Part shown: positions 1 through 6,776 of the stretch, one piece after another | Numbering within the stretch: the first letter of the stretch is position 1 | How the letters are laid out: every line of letters begins with the position of its first letter | Assembly (NCBI GenBank): GCA_015067835.1 | Contig: SVLS01000011.1 | Location: forward strand, 1-58,008 | Source: Oscillospiraceae bacterium | GTDB lineage: Bacteria > Bacillota > Clostridia > Oscillospirales > Oscillospiraceae | Direction: 5' to 3' | DNA length: 58,008 bases | Program-made: the position numbers and the translations under genes | Notes under the pieces: model-generated | Database searches by the model: none | Told to the model about the DNA's origin: nothing | Seen by the model: only the letters and a program-made list of their open reading frames with translations

Positions 1-129
1 TCACGATAGACGCATAATTTTGTTTGGATTTTTGTCTAAAAAATGTTAGAAATATAGGACAATTTAGGGGTAAATGTACGCATTAGACACATTGGATTTT
101 CGGATTTTACCGATGGCATTCAAGAGATC

Positions 130-157
130 AGTGGTTTGATTCCACTTGTTTTTGCCA
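130..157 (+). other. tRNA 3'-end-like fragment (possible integration scar)
   Basis: A 5-bp stem AGTGG/CCACT encloses a 7-nt loop TTTGATT. It is followed by seven bases and GCCA, the layout of a tRNA T arm, acceptor strand and CCA end. No matching 5' half is visible upstream, so it is not a functional tRNA. Such fragments are often left by elements that integrate into tRNA genes. This is inference from shape only. Apart from it, nothing is recognised in bases 1-242. Confidence 0.25.
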
Positions 158-242
158 TATAAGGTCGCGGGAAAACAGCCCATCGTCTTTTGCTTTTCAA
201 AAAGCTATGAGTCAGGTAATCCTTCGTGGGTTGAGGAAAGAC

Positions 243-278
243 AAACCAACCAGGGCTGCTGGCAGCCCCGGTTGGTTT
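243..278 (-). terminator. GC-rich hairpin terminator
   Basis: AACCAACC plus GGGCTG pairs with CAGCCC plus GGTTGGTT in a long hairpin. T-rich DNA follows on both strands. It sits directly after the stop of the small minus-strand gene ending at 286 and most simply terminates it, and it could also act on rightward transcripts. Confidence 0.6.
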
Positions 279-285
279 ATTATTT

Positions 286-513
286 TCAGCTTTTAGTCTG
301 TTCCAGAAGACTTACATAGATATCAACGATTCGTTCGGCATCGCCTCGGCGGAACTTGTCGGACACCTCATAACAGCCCACATAGTCATAGCAGTTTTCT
401 GTGGGCATATAGCCATCATGAGCACTAGAGAAAGATACAAGATCCGTTTCATAAGCTTGCTCCTTTTGGAATATTATTAGCTCCATTTTACAATTTTCGC
501 CGCATACTGTCAA
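286..513 (-). pseudogene. Remnant resembling the C-terminus of a ceramidase-like protein
   Basis: This is a 75-codon reading frame from a TTG at 513; an internal ATG at 486 gives 66 residues. Neither start has a convincing ribosome binding site. The stretch with HDGYMPTENCYDYVGCYE followed by a DAERIVD-type helix resembles the end of neutral/alkaline ceramidase-like proteins, where a GY.PT.....GGYE motif precedes a final helix. Those proteins run to several hundred residues, so this would be a decayed 3' remnant. It ends at a good terminator. The family assignment is from memory of the motif and is tentative; a short orphan protein is the alternative. Confidence 0.35.
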
Positions 514-600
514 GGAAACCGGCTTCTCCTGTCATTGTGTTCAACGATATGTCAGAACGCAGAAAAACGGATTTCCTACGGAACAAAGGCAAATGAAAAA

Positions 601-629
601 TTGACACATTTTCAGATTCCTGCTAAAAT
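601..629 (+). promoter_or_regulatory. Sigma-A promoter of the MBL hydrolase gene
   Basis: TTGACA at 601-606 and TAAAAT at 624-629 are separated by exactly 17 bases. The promoter lies 30 bases upstream of the start codon at 660, which has an AAAGGAGG ribosome binding site just before it. Confidence 0.75.
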
Positions 630-659
630 AGAACACAAAGAACAAAGGAGGAAAACCGT

Positions 660-1451
660 ATGCGTATTGTGGTATTGGCAGAAAACACTACTTGCAGCGA
701 GCAATTTACCTGTGAACACGGACTGAGTCTGCTTATTGAAACAGAACGAGAGAAAATACTTTTTGACGCAGGTCAGACGGATCTGTTTGCCGAAAACGCT
801 GAAAAATTGGGGATTTCCTTAAATGATATTGATTTTGCCATTCTTTCCCATGGACATTTCGACCATAGTGGGGGCATGCTGACCTTCTTGCGGCAGAATC
901 AAACCGCTCCCCTATATATCCACCGGGAGGCTTCTATCCCCCACGTCAATGGTGCCGGCAAAGACATTGGTGTGGCATCTGAATTAGTCCAAAGTGACCG
1001 TCTGGTCCTGACAGAAGATATCCTGCAGATTGCTCCGGGGATCACCCTTTACTCCTGCAATGACCGTCCCCGCCCCTACCCTACGGACACCTGTGGCCTT
1101 TGCAAGGTGGAAAACGGCAAACCGATCCCCGATGATTTCTGCCACGAGCAGTATTTGCTGATTGAGGAAAACGGAAAACAGATCCTGATCAGCGGCTGTT
1201 CCCACAAAGGTATTCTGAATATTGCGCATTGGTTTCAGCCGGATGTGTTGGTGGGTGGTTTCCATTTTATGACACTGGATCCTGCAGGTGCAGGAAAGGA
1301 AACATTGGAGACCGCCGCACAGCAGCTCCTCCGTTACCCCACAACCTATTACACCGGCCATTGCACCGGAGAAGCCCAATATGCCTTTTTAAAAGAACGC
1401 ATGGGTGACCGTCTGCACAGAATCTCCACCGGCATGGTGTTGGAAATTTAA
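660..1451 (+). CDS. MBL-fold metallo-hydrolase
   Basis: This 263-aa protein has the metallo-beta-lactamase fold signature. The metal motif SHGHFDHSGG supplies H64, H66, D68 and H69. Later metal or active-site segments are SGCSHKG (178-184), GGFH (199-202) and TGHCTG (232-237). The layout, with SGCSH and a late TGHC, matches the subgroup often annotated as 7,8-dihydropterin-6-methyl-4-(beta-D-ribofuranosyl)-aminobenzene-5'-phosphate synthase-like hydrolases. The real substrate of bacterial members is generally unknown. There is no signal peptide, so it should be cytoplasmic. It is a single-gene unit with its own promoter (601-629) and terminator (1472-1500). The ATG at 660 is fixed by AAAGGAGG. 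Confidence 0.9.
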   Translation: MRIVVLAENTTCSEQFTCEHGLSLLIETEREKILFDAGQTDLFAENAEKLGISLNDIDFAILSHGHFDHSGGMLTFLRQNQTAPLYIHREASIPHVNGAGKDIGVASELVQSDRLVLTEDILQIAPGITLYSCNDRPRPYPTDTCGLCKVENGKPIPDDFCHEQYLLIEENGKQILISGCSHKGILNIAHWFQPDVLVGGFHFMTLDPAGAGKETLETAAQQLLRYPTTYYTGHCTGEAQYAFLKERMGDRLHRISTGMVLEI

Positions 1452-1471
1452 CCAACCCTTGTATCATCAAT

Positions 1472-1500
1472 GCCACCGGCATCGCCGGTGGCTTTCTTTT
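1472..1500 (+). terminator. Intrinsic terminator after the MBL hydrolase gene
   Basis: GCCACCGGC (1472-1480), a 3-nt loop and GCCGGTGGC (1484-1492) form a perfect 9-bp stem, followed by a T-rich tail to 1500. Confidence 0.9.
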
Positions 1501-1600
1501 GCAATAAAAGCCTATTTAAGCCGCAAACCAGAACATTCAACAGTGTCAACTTCTGTCGCAGATCATAACATAGAATGTACGCCTTATAAGGAGGGATTTT

Positions 1601-2437
1601 ATGAAGCGATACAAGTGCTACGACGATGATTACGCCAATAGCTGTCGGCAATTCGACCGGGATGACTGCTTTGGCGGCTGCGGCTGCCAAGGAGCATCCA
1701 ACTGTGAGTGCACCTGCAGCTGTGAGACCTGTCCTCCCGGGCCGCAAGGTCCTGTAGGCCCGCAAGGTCCTGTGGGAGAACCCGGTCCTGTAGGTCCCCA
1801 GGGGCCTGCCGGGGTAGCCGGCCCCGCCGGACCCCAAGGTCCTGCCGGTGCACAAGGTCCTGTTGGCCCTCAAGGTGCCACCGGTGCAACCGGTGCTGTA
1901 GGCCCTGTTGGTCCCGCTGGTCCTCAGGGTGAGGTCGGTCCTGCCGGTCCGCAAGGTGAAGTCGGTCCTGCCGGTCCCCAAGGTCCAATCGGTCCGCAAG
2001 GTGAGCCCGGTACTGCTTTAGGGTTTGCCGACTTCTATGCATTAGTACCACCGGACAATGAAGATCCCATTGATGCAGGGGAAGATGTGCCTTTCCCCCG
2101 GAACGGCCCCACCAGTAACACCTCAATAACCCGTATCAGTGACACAGCCTTTAACCTGGCGGATATTGGCACCTATCAAGTGCTGTATTTTGCCGCCGTT
2201 ACCGGCCCCGGTCAGTTGGTCTTAACCCTGAACGGAGATGAACTGCCCTATACCGTTGTAGGACGAAGCTCCGGTGCTTCTCAGATCGTGGGCATGGCAT
2301 TGGTCACAACCACCGAGGAAAATTCCGTGTTGACGGTTCGCAATCCCGAAGGTACAGCCGGTGCACTGGATTTGACGCCCACTGCCGGCGGCACAGAGCC
2401 CGTCTCAGCACATTTGGTCATCACACAGCTATCATAA
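1601..2437 (+). CDS. Collagen-like (Gly-X-Y) protein, probable surface or spore-coat component
   Basis: This 278-aa protein has three parts. Residues 1-46 hold ten cysteines and no signal peptide. Residues 47-139 are 31 uninterrupted Gly-X-Y triplets, mostly GPQ, GPV and GPA. Residues 140-278 form a beta-rich C-terminal domain of the kind found in BclA-type exosporium proteins, where it drives trimerisation. The triplets should form a collagen-like triple helix, and the Cys-rich head could crosslink or anchor the fibre. Bacterial collagens of this type usually sit on exosporium or cell surface; which applies here is not visible. A CATAACATA block at 1564-1572 resembles a sporulation sigma -10 element but has no clear -35. 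The start has a good AAGGAGG site. Confidence 0.88.
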   Translation: MKRYKCYDDDYANSCRQFDRDDCFGGCGCQGASNCECTCSCETCPPGPQGPVGPQGPVGEPGPVGPQGPAGVAGPAGPQGPAGAQGPVGPQGATGATGAVGPVGPAGPQGEVGPAGPQGEVGPAGPQGPIGPQGEPGTALGFADFYALVPPDNEDPIDAGEDVPFPRNGPTSNTSITRISDTAFNLADIGTYQVLYFAAVTGPGQLVLTLNGDELPYTVVGRSSGASQIVGMALVTTTEENSVLTVRNPEGTAGALDLTPTAGGTEPVSAHLVITQLS

Positions 2438-2442
2438 AAAAG

Positions 2443-2470
2443 CCGGCACCGCTTAGGCGGTGCCGGTGTT
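2443..2470 (+). terminator. Intrinsic terminator after the collagen-like gene
   Basis: A perfect 10-bp stem CCGGCACCGC/GCGGTGCCGG with loop TTAG lies six bases after the stop codon and is followed by a short T-containing tail. Confidence 0.8.
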
Positions 2471-2559
2471 CATTTCCCATCAAACTGACTATATTCCGGT
2501 ATGGTGCAGGTCGAATCGCAATACAAAATGCACAAAATATCCTGATTGCAAACACACTA

Positions 2560-2588
2560 TTGAAAAAACCTTGCGCTCACGATATAAT
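2560..2588 (+). promoter_or_regulatory. Sigma-A promoter of the M20 peptidase operon
   Basis: TTGAAA at 2560-2565 and TATAAT at 2583-2588 have 17-bp spacing, about 60 bases before the start codon of the first gene. Confidence 0.8.
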
Positions 2589-2651
2589 ATAGATATTCGT
2601 AAACAAATTTCTTAAAATTCCACATGTCGGCAGCACAAGGAGTTTGATATC

Positions 2652-3995
2652 ATGTTAAAAATCGAGCAGCAAATCAGCGCATGGGTCGATAAAAACAGCA
2701 CTGCCCTGATTGAAGAATTAAAGGAATTTTTGCGTATCCCGAGTCTCACCGGTTACGAGGGGGAAGCCCAGAAATTTGTCAAAGCCCAGTACGAAAAATT
2801 GGGTTTGGCGGTAGATGTGTTTGAGCCGGATGTCCGGGAGCTGTTCGAAAAGTATCCGGATGTGGCGCAGTATCCCACCAGTTGGGAACCGGAACTGGAC
2901 CTTGTGATCCCCACAACAGATATCTGCACCTACCAGCAATGGCTGGAATCCGGCTATGCCGACCAACTGAATTACAAAGGTCGTCCCAATGTGGTGGGCG
3001 TATTAAAGGGTACCGGCGGCGGTCGTTCCCTCATTCTGAACGGGCATGTGGATGCTGTCACCGTGGGCGACCCCAACAACTGGGAGCATGACCCGTTTGG
3101 CGCTGAACAGGTAGGCACCCGAATCTATGCCCGGGGCTCCAGCGACATGAAGGGCGGTCTGCTGGCTTGTGCCAAGGCGTTGGAGGCTCTGCAGGATATC
3201 GGTGCCAAACTCCGTGGCGATGTGATCTGTCAGAGTGTTGTTAATGAAGAGCACGCCGGCAACGGTACGCTGGCCTGCGTAGCAAGAGGCTATAAAGCCG
3301 ATGCCGCCATCTGTGCTGACGGTGGCATCGTCATCAAAACCGAGACCGGCGGCGGAATCTATTGGCAGATCCGGGTCTCCGGAAGAGAAGTCCACACCGG
3401 TGGCCGCTGGTACGGCAGACAGATGTACGGTGTCAGCGCTATCGAAAAAGCTGCCGAGATCATTCATTCCCTGTGTGAGGCAGAACAACAGGCAAATGAG
3501 GACGCGATTCGGTTGTCCTTGGGAATCGGCACCATTCAAGGCGGTACATACGCAACCGCAACCGCAGCGTCCTGTACCATCAGCGGTGTCGCCTATTTCT
3601 CCGCTGCCATGGGCATTGGAGAAGCCGGCATCCAAGCGGTCAAAGATCTGCTGCGGAACGCAGTCGACAAAGTCGCCAAAGAAGATGCCTGGCTAAGTGA
3701 GCATCAACCGGAGCTTACTTTCACCCATTACGACGATGCCTATGTGTATCCGAAGGGTCATGAGCTGCTCTCGGTGCTGTGTTCCGCCGGTGAGGAAATG
3801 CTGGGCAAGCCCATGCAGGTTGGTGCCATGTCCGCCTGTGATGCACGACATTTAGGCAATCGGGGCGGTATGCCCTGTCTGGTATGCGGACCGGGCACCG
3901 GACCTGCCCACGCAGCCAATGAGTTTATCGATACAGAGGTCTATCTCGGATATATCAAGCTTTTGGCTTTGACCGTGTACCGTTGGTGCGGCTAA
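2652..3995 (+). CDS. M20 family metallopeptidase / deacylase (ArgE/DapE type)
   Basis: This 447-aa protein is a typical two-domain di-zinc amidohydrolase of the ArgE/DapE/ACY1 group. Visible metal ligands and catalytic residues are GHVDAV (H132, D134), RGSSDMKGG (bridging D165), NEEHAGNGT (E199, E200) and a late GPGTGPAHAANE segment carrying the C-terminal histidine. The family removes acyl or aminoacyl groups from amino acids or small peptides; the actual substrate is not predictable. It is the first gene of a probable two-gene operon with the TIM-barrel gene 18 bases downstream, so the pair may act on one compound. AAGGAG precedes the ATG. The length is normal for the family. Confidence 0.9.
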   Translation: MLKIEQQISAWVDKNSTALIEELKEFLRIPSLTGYEGEAQKFVKAQYEKLGLAVDVFEPDVRELFEKYPDVAQYPTSWEPELDLVIPTTDICTYQQWLESGYADQLNYKGRPNVVGVLKGTGGGRSLILNGHVDAVTVGDPNNWEHDPFGAEQVGTRIYARGSSDMKGGLLACAKALEALQDIGAKLRGDVICQSVVNEEHAGNGTLACVARGYKADAAICADGGIVIKTETGGGIYWQIRVSGREVHTGGRWYGRQMYGVSAIEKAAEIIHSLCEAEQQANEDAIRLSLGIGTIQGGTYATATAASCTISGVAYFSAAMGIGEAGIQAVKDLLRNAVDKVAKEDAWLSEHQPELTFTHYDDAYVYPKGHELLSVLCSAGEEMLGKPMQVGAMSACDARHLGNRGGMPCLVCGPGTGPAHAANEFIDTEVYLGYIKLLALTVYRWCG

Positions 3996-4013
3996 AAGAA
4001 AGGAGTTGCGAAA

Positions 4014-4799
4014 ATGAAAATTTCTTCTACTGACTTTGGCATGTATAAAAAGGACAACAAATCCTTTACCGACGCACTTCTGGCGCATGGTGTTTCCCAT
4101 ATGGATTACGCTGCGGCAAGACTTCCCGAGAATCCGGATGACATCCACGAACTGATCACCTATGCCGTTTCCCAAGGCATGCACCTCAATATTCATGCCC
4201 CCTACGGAGAAAACAATATCTCTTCCACCGATAAGGAGCGCCGTGCCTCCTCCATTGCCAATATGAAAGGTTCTATTGACCTTGTGGCAAAATACGGTCT
4301 TGGTGTCGTCACTTTCCATCCGGGAAGATGCACAGAAGAAACAGATGACCCGGAGGTCATTTGGGCAGACATGATGGATGCGGTTGCCGAGATCGCAGCA
4401 TATGCCAAGGAGAAAAAGGTATATGTGGGCATTGAAAACATGGAGCTCCGTCCTCACGAGCTGGTTTTCACCATCGATGACTTGAACCGGTTTGCGATCT
4501 TTTGCGAGAATAACCCTTACTTTGGCGTTACCATCGATTTTGCTCATTATGCCACCCACAATATTGGCTTGCCGGATCTGAAAGCGCTGAAGCTTCCGAT
4601 CCACAATGTGCATCTGAGCCAAGTCCGAAACGGGACTGCCCACCATGCTTTGACATTCACAGACGGCATTGTCGATGTGGATGCGATTTGTCGGCTTTTG
4701 AAGGACTATGGCTACGACGGACAGATCGTGCTGGAAATCACCAGCAATGTTTTTGAGAGTGTGGAAATTCTCGATCAGGCGATCAAACGTCTGGGTTAA
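4014..4799 (+). CDS. Sugar phosphate isomerase/epimerase-like TIM-barrel protein
   Basis: This 261-aa protein is of the xylose isomerase-like / AP endonuclease 2 superfamily. The characteristic metal-site segments occur in order: HAPYG (61-65), FHPGR (101-105), GIENM with E141, DFAH with D175 and H178, HNVH with H200, and LEIT with E241. Members isomerise or epimerise sugars, or act on inositol or hydroxypyruvate. The substrate here is unknown. It follows the M20 peptidase gene closely and shares its promoter. AAAGGAGTT sets the ATG. A strong terminator follows at 4838. Confidence 0.88.
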   Translation: MKISSTDFGMYKKDNKSFTDALLAHGVSHMDYAAARLPENPDDIHELITYAVSQGMHLNIHAPYGENNISSTDKERRASSIANMKGSIDLVAKYGLGVVTFHPGRCTEETDDPEVIWADMMDAVAEIAAYAKEKKVYVGIENMELRPHELVFTIDDLNRFAIFCENNPYFGVTIDFAHYATHNIGLPDLKALKLPIHNVHLSQVRNGTAHHALTFTDGIVDVDAICRLLKDYGYDGQIVLEITSNVFESVEILDQAIKRLG

Positions 4800-4837
4800 G
4801 TGAAACAGAATTCCTCCAAGCGTACAACTAAAATAAA

Positions 4838-4880
4838 AGGCTCTGTGGATGCTGATTGTCAGCGACCACAGAGCCTTTTT
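4838..4880 (+). terminator. Intrinsic terminator of the M20/TIM-barrel operon
   Basis: AGGCTCTGTGG (4838-4848) pairs perfectly with CCACAGAGCCT (4866-4876) and is followed by a run of Ts. The loop holds a small secondary hairpin (GCTGA/TCAGC). Confidence 0.9.
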
Positions 4881-4881
4881 T

Positions 4882-5050
4882 AGTGATATTCCGTCTGCGA
4901 CGGAGTGATATTTTTGCTACGCAAAAGCGATATTGCCGTTTTGCGGCAGTGATATTATATTCGCCTACAAAACTGGGCGAAGCCCAATATCACTTGCGAA
5001 GCAAATATAACTGGCGCAGCCAATATAACTCGCCGAAGGCGAATATAACT
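4882..5050. repeat. Nested palindromic array of mini-hairpins with AGTGATATT spacers
   Basis: Small GC-rich hairpins are separated by a 9-nt spacer. On the left the spacer reads AGTGATATT or AGCGATATT four times (4882, 4904, 4926, 4948). On the right it reads AATATCACT once and AATATAACT three times, which is the reverse complement or one base off. The hairpins include CCGT-ACGG, TTTTGC-GCAAAA, GCCG-CGGC, TGC-GCA, GGC-GCC and CGCC-GGCG. The whole 169 bp is therefore one large palindrome. Left and right spacers can pair into a central stem while the mini-hairpins protrude. There is no coding potential. It lies between a terminator and a bidirectional terminator. Its function is unknown. Confidence 0.85.
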
Positions 5051-5051
5051 G

Positions 5052-5088
5052 AAAAGAACGGTAATCGTATCACGATTACCGTTCTTTT
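5052..5088. terminator. Symmetric hairpin closing the nested palindrome region
   Basis: AAAAGAACGGTAATCG (5052-5067) pairs with CGATTACCGTTCTTTT (5073-5088) in a perfect 16-bp stem with a 5-nt loop. A-runs and T-runs on the two sides let it act as a terminator in either direction. Confidence 0.75.
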
Positions 5089-5090
5089 CT

Positions 5091-5260
5091 GGCAGGGGCA
5101 CAAGGACTTGAATTGCCATAGATTTTGCATTTGGTTAACTTTTGTTAACCATTTAGCGCCATTTTTATGGGTTTTCCGAACATTTAACCACCACTAAATA
5201 CCATGGTTAACCACCCTTTACCACCCCAACAAGGGGAAAAATAAGGGAAACTTTTTATTA
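5091..5260 (-). other. tRNA 3'-end-like sequence and AT-rich gap, possible attachment-site scar
   Basis: Read on the minus strand, 5091-5120 ends in TGCCCCTGCCA preceded by TTCAAGTCC. This resembles a tRNA T-loop, acceptor strand and CCA end, but the T stem does not pair and there is no 5' half. The following DNA to 5260 has no open frame of substance and contains several TTAACC and GGTTAA words. It may be the scar of an element that once integrated into a tRNA. It does not match tRNA-Gln at 30054 beyond the generic tRNA pattern. Confidence 0.25.
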
Positions 5261-5318
5261 TGCCGCATAGCGGGTACATACAAAAATCAAACTTTATCAT
5301 TTTATAAATGCAGACCAG

Positions 5319-5437
5319 TTAATATTTTCGCCGCAATCGGAAAAAATATTAATAAGGTATGCGTATTTACTTGATTTCGACAAAGTGTTCTGCTATAATG
5401 CAGTTAAGAAAAAGTCCGGTTGCGGCAAAAATATTAA
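5319..5437. promoter_or_regulatory. 18-bp inverted repeats flanking the defence operon promoter
   Basis: TTAATATTTTCGCCGCAA at 5319-5336 is the reverse complement, with one mismatch, of TTGCGGCAAAAATATTAA at 5420-5437. A third half-like copy (GGAAAAAATATTAA) lies at 5339-5352 and gives the left copy its own dyad. The repeats bracket the promoter at 5371-5399, and the right copy touches the ribosome binding site. This is the arrangement expected for operators of a looping or autoregulatory repressor. The regulator is not identified. Confidence 0.55.
5371..5399 (+). promoter_or_regulatory. Sigma-A promoter of the ATPase/primase-helicase operon
   Basis: TTGATT at 5371-5376 and a perfect TATAAT at 5394-5399 have 17-bp spacing. 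Transcription would start near 5406 and run through the right-hand inverted repeat. Confidence 0.75.
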
Positions 5438-5449
5438 GTGGAGGCTGTT

Positions 5450-6742
5450 ATGGAAATAAAACGCGACAGATATTTGAACCAGTTGATCGTGCGTAAGCAG
5501 AACGGTTTTATCAAGGTTATTACCGGCATCCGCCGTTGCGGAAAATCCTATCTTTTGAATACTCTATTTTACGATCATTTGATTGCTGAGGGTATCGATG
5601 AATCCCATATTATTAAGTTTGCTTTTGATTCTGCGGATGATTTGCGCAAGATCGGGGAGGATCTGTGGAAGATCGACGAAGAAAACCGCAAGGTAGATCC
5701 TGTGAAGTTTATGGACTACATCTCCTCTTGTGTAACCGATGGTTCTCTTTACTATTTACTTCTGGACGAGGTGCAAAAGTTAGGAAGTTTTGAATCTGTT
5801 CTAAACGGATACCTTCGTAAGAGCAATATGGATGTCTATGTAACCGGTAGTAATTCTAAGTTTCTGTCACATGATATCCTTACGGAATTTGAGGGGCGCG
5901 GTGATGAAGTGCATGTTCTCCCCTTGTCCTTCTCTGAATTCTACAGTGTATATGATGGATCTAAGGATGAAGCTTTTGACGATTATATGGTCTATGGCGG
6001 ACTCCCTGCCGCAGCACTGATGCAAACAGAGGAGCAAAAATCCAAGTATCTGATTACCCAAATTCAAAATGTATACCTGCGTGATATTGTGCGCAGATAT
6101 AATCTCCAATCAGACGAAGATATTGGTGAGCTTTTGGACATCCTCGCCTCCGGTATTTCTACCCTAACCAACCCCAGAAAGCTGTCAAATACTTTCAAGA
6201 GTGTGAAGAATTCCGGGATTTGCGAGACTACAGTTGCCAAATATATTTCGCATCTTGAAGAGGCTTTTCTGATCAGCAAGGTCAAGCGTTATGATGTGAA
6301 AGGAAAACGGTATATTGATACTCCCTATAAGGTTTATTTTGAGGATGTTGGTCTGCGTAATGCAAGACTGAATTTCCGGCAGATTGAGCCTACCCACCTT
6401 ATGGAAAATATTATTTACAACGAGCTGCGTTACCGGGGCTATAATGTGGATGTGGGTGTTGTTGAAGTACGTGAACGTAAAGATGGAAAAGAAACCAAAA
6501 AACAACTGGAAATTGACTTTATTGCCAACCAAGGCAGCAGACGTTATTATATCCAGTCTGCATATGAGATTCCCAATGATGCCAAATGGGAGCAGGAGAC
6601 CCGTTCCTTTGACAAAACAAACGACTCCTTTAAGAAGATCATTGTAGTGGAACGCAGTATGAAGCCCCGCAGAGACGATAAGGGATATGTGATGATAGGA
6701 GTCAAAGAATTCCTGCTGAACGAAAATAGTCTTGAAATGTAA
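5450..6742 (+). CDS. ATP-binding protein of the AAA/DUF4143 family
   Basis: This 430-aa protein has an N-terminal P-loop NTPase domain with Walker A GIRRCGKS (26-33) and Walker B YLLLDEVQ (102-109). A YVTGSNSKFL sensor-like strand and an RGD..VLPLSF.EF segment follow, then a winged-helix-like middle. The C-terminal DUF4143-type domain resembles a PD-(D/E)XK nuclease fold (NELRYRGYNVDVG... LEIDFIA ... YYIQ). Such ATPases are common in gut anaerobes near mobile or defence genes, and their role is mostly unknown. The ATG at 5450 is chosen over an upstream GTG at 5438 because GTGGAGG sits five bases before it. It is the first gene of an operon with the primase-helicase-nuclease 34 bases downstream. 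Confidence 0.88.
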   Translation: MEIKRDRYLNQLIVRKQNGFIKVITGIRRCGKSYLLNTLFYDHLIAEGIDESHIIKFAFDSADDLRKIGEDLWKIDEENRKVDPVKFMDYISSCVTDGSLYYLLLDEVQKLGSFESVLNGYLRKSNMDVYVTGSNSKFLSHDILTEFEGRGDEVHVLPLSFSEFYSVYDGSKDEAFDDYMVYGGLPAAALMQTEEQKSKYLITQIQNVYLRDIVRRYNLQSDEDIGELLDILASGISTLTNPRKLSNTFKSVKNSGICETTVAKYISHLEEAFLISKVKRYDVKGKRYIDTPYKVYFEDVGLRNARLNFRQIEPTHLMENIIYNELRYRGYNVDVGVVEVRERKDGKETKKQLEIDFIANQGSRRYYIQSAYEIPNDAKWEQETRSFDKTNDSFKKIIVVERSMKPRRDDKGYVMIGVKEFLLNENSLEM

Positions 6743-6776
6743 TTAATTAGGGCTGTTACGATTGGAGGTGTCAGAT

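Noticed and set aside
1564..1572. Sporulation sigma promoter for the collagen-like gene
   Set aside because: The -10-like CATAACATA matches, but no convincing -35 element lies at the right distance, so it is only mentioned, not called.
5091..5120. attL partner of the tRNA-Gln attachment site at 30054
   Set aside because: The similarity is limited to TGGCAG and scattered tRNA-consensus positions; a true att pair should share a continuous identical core.
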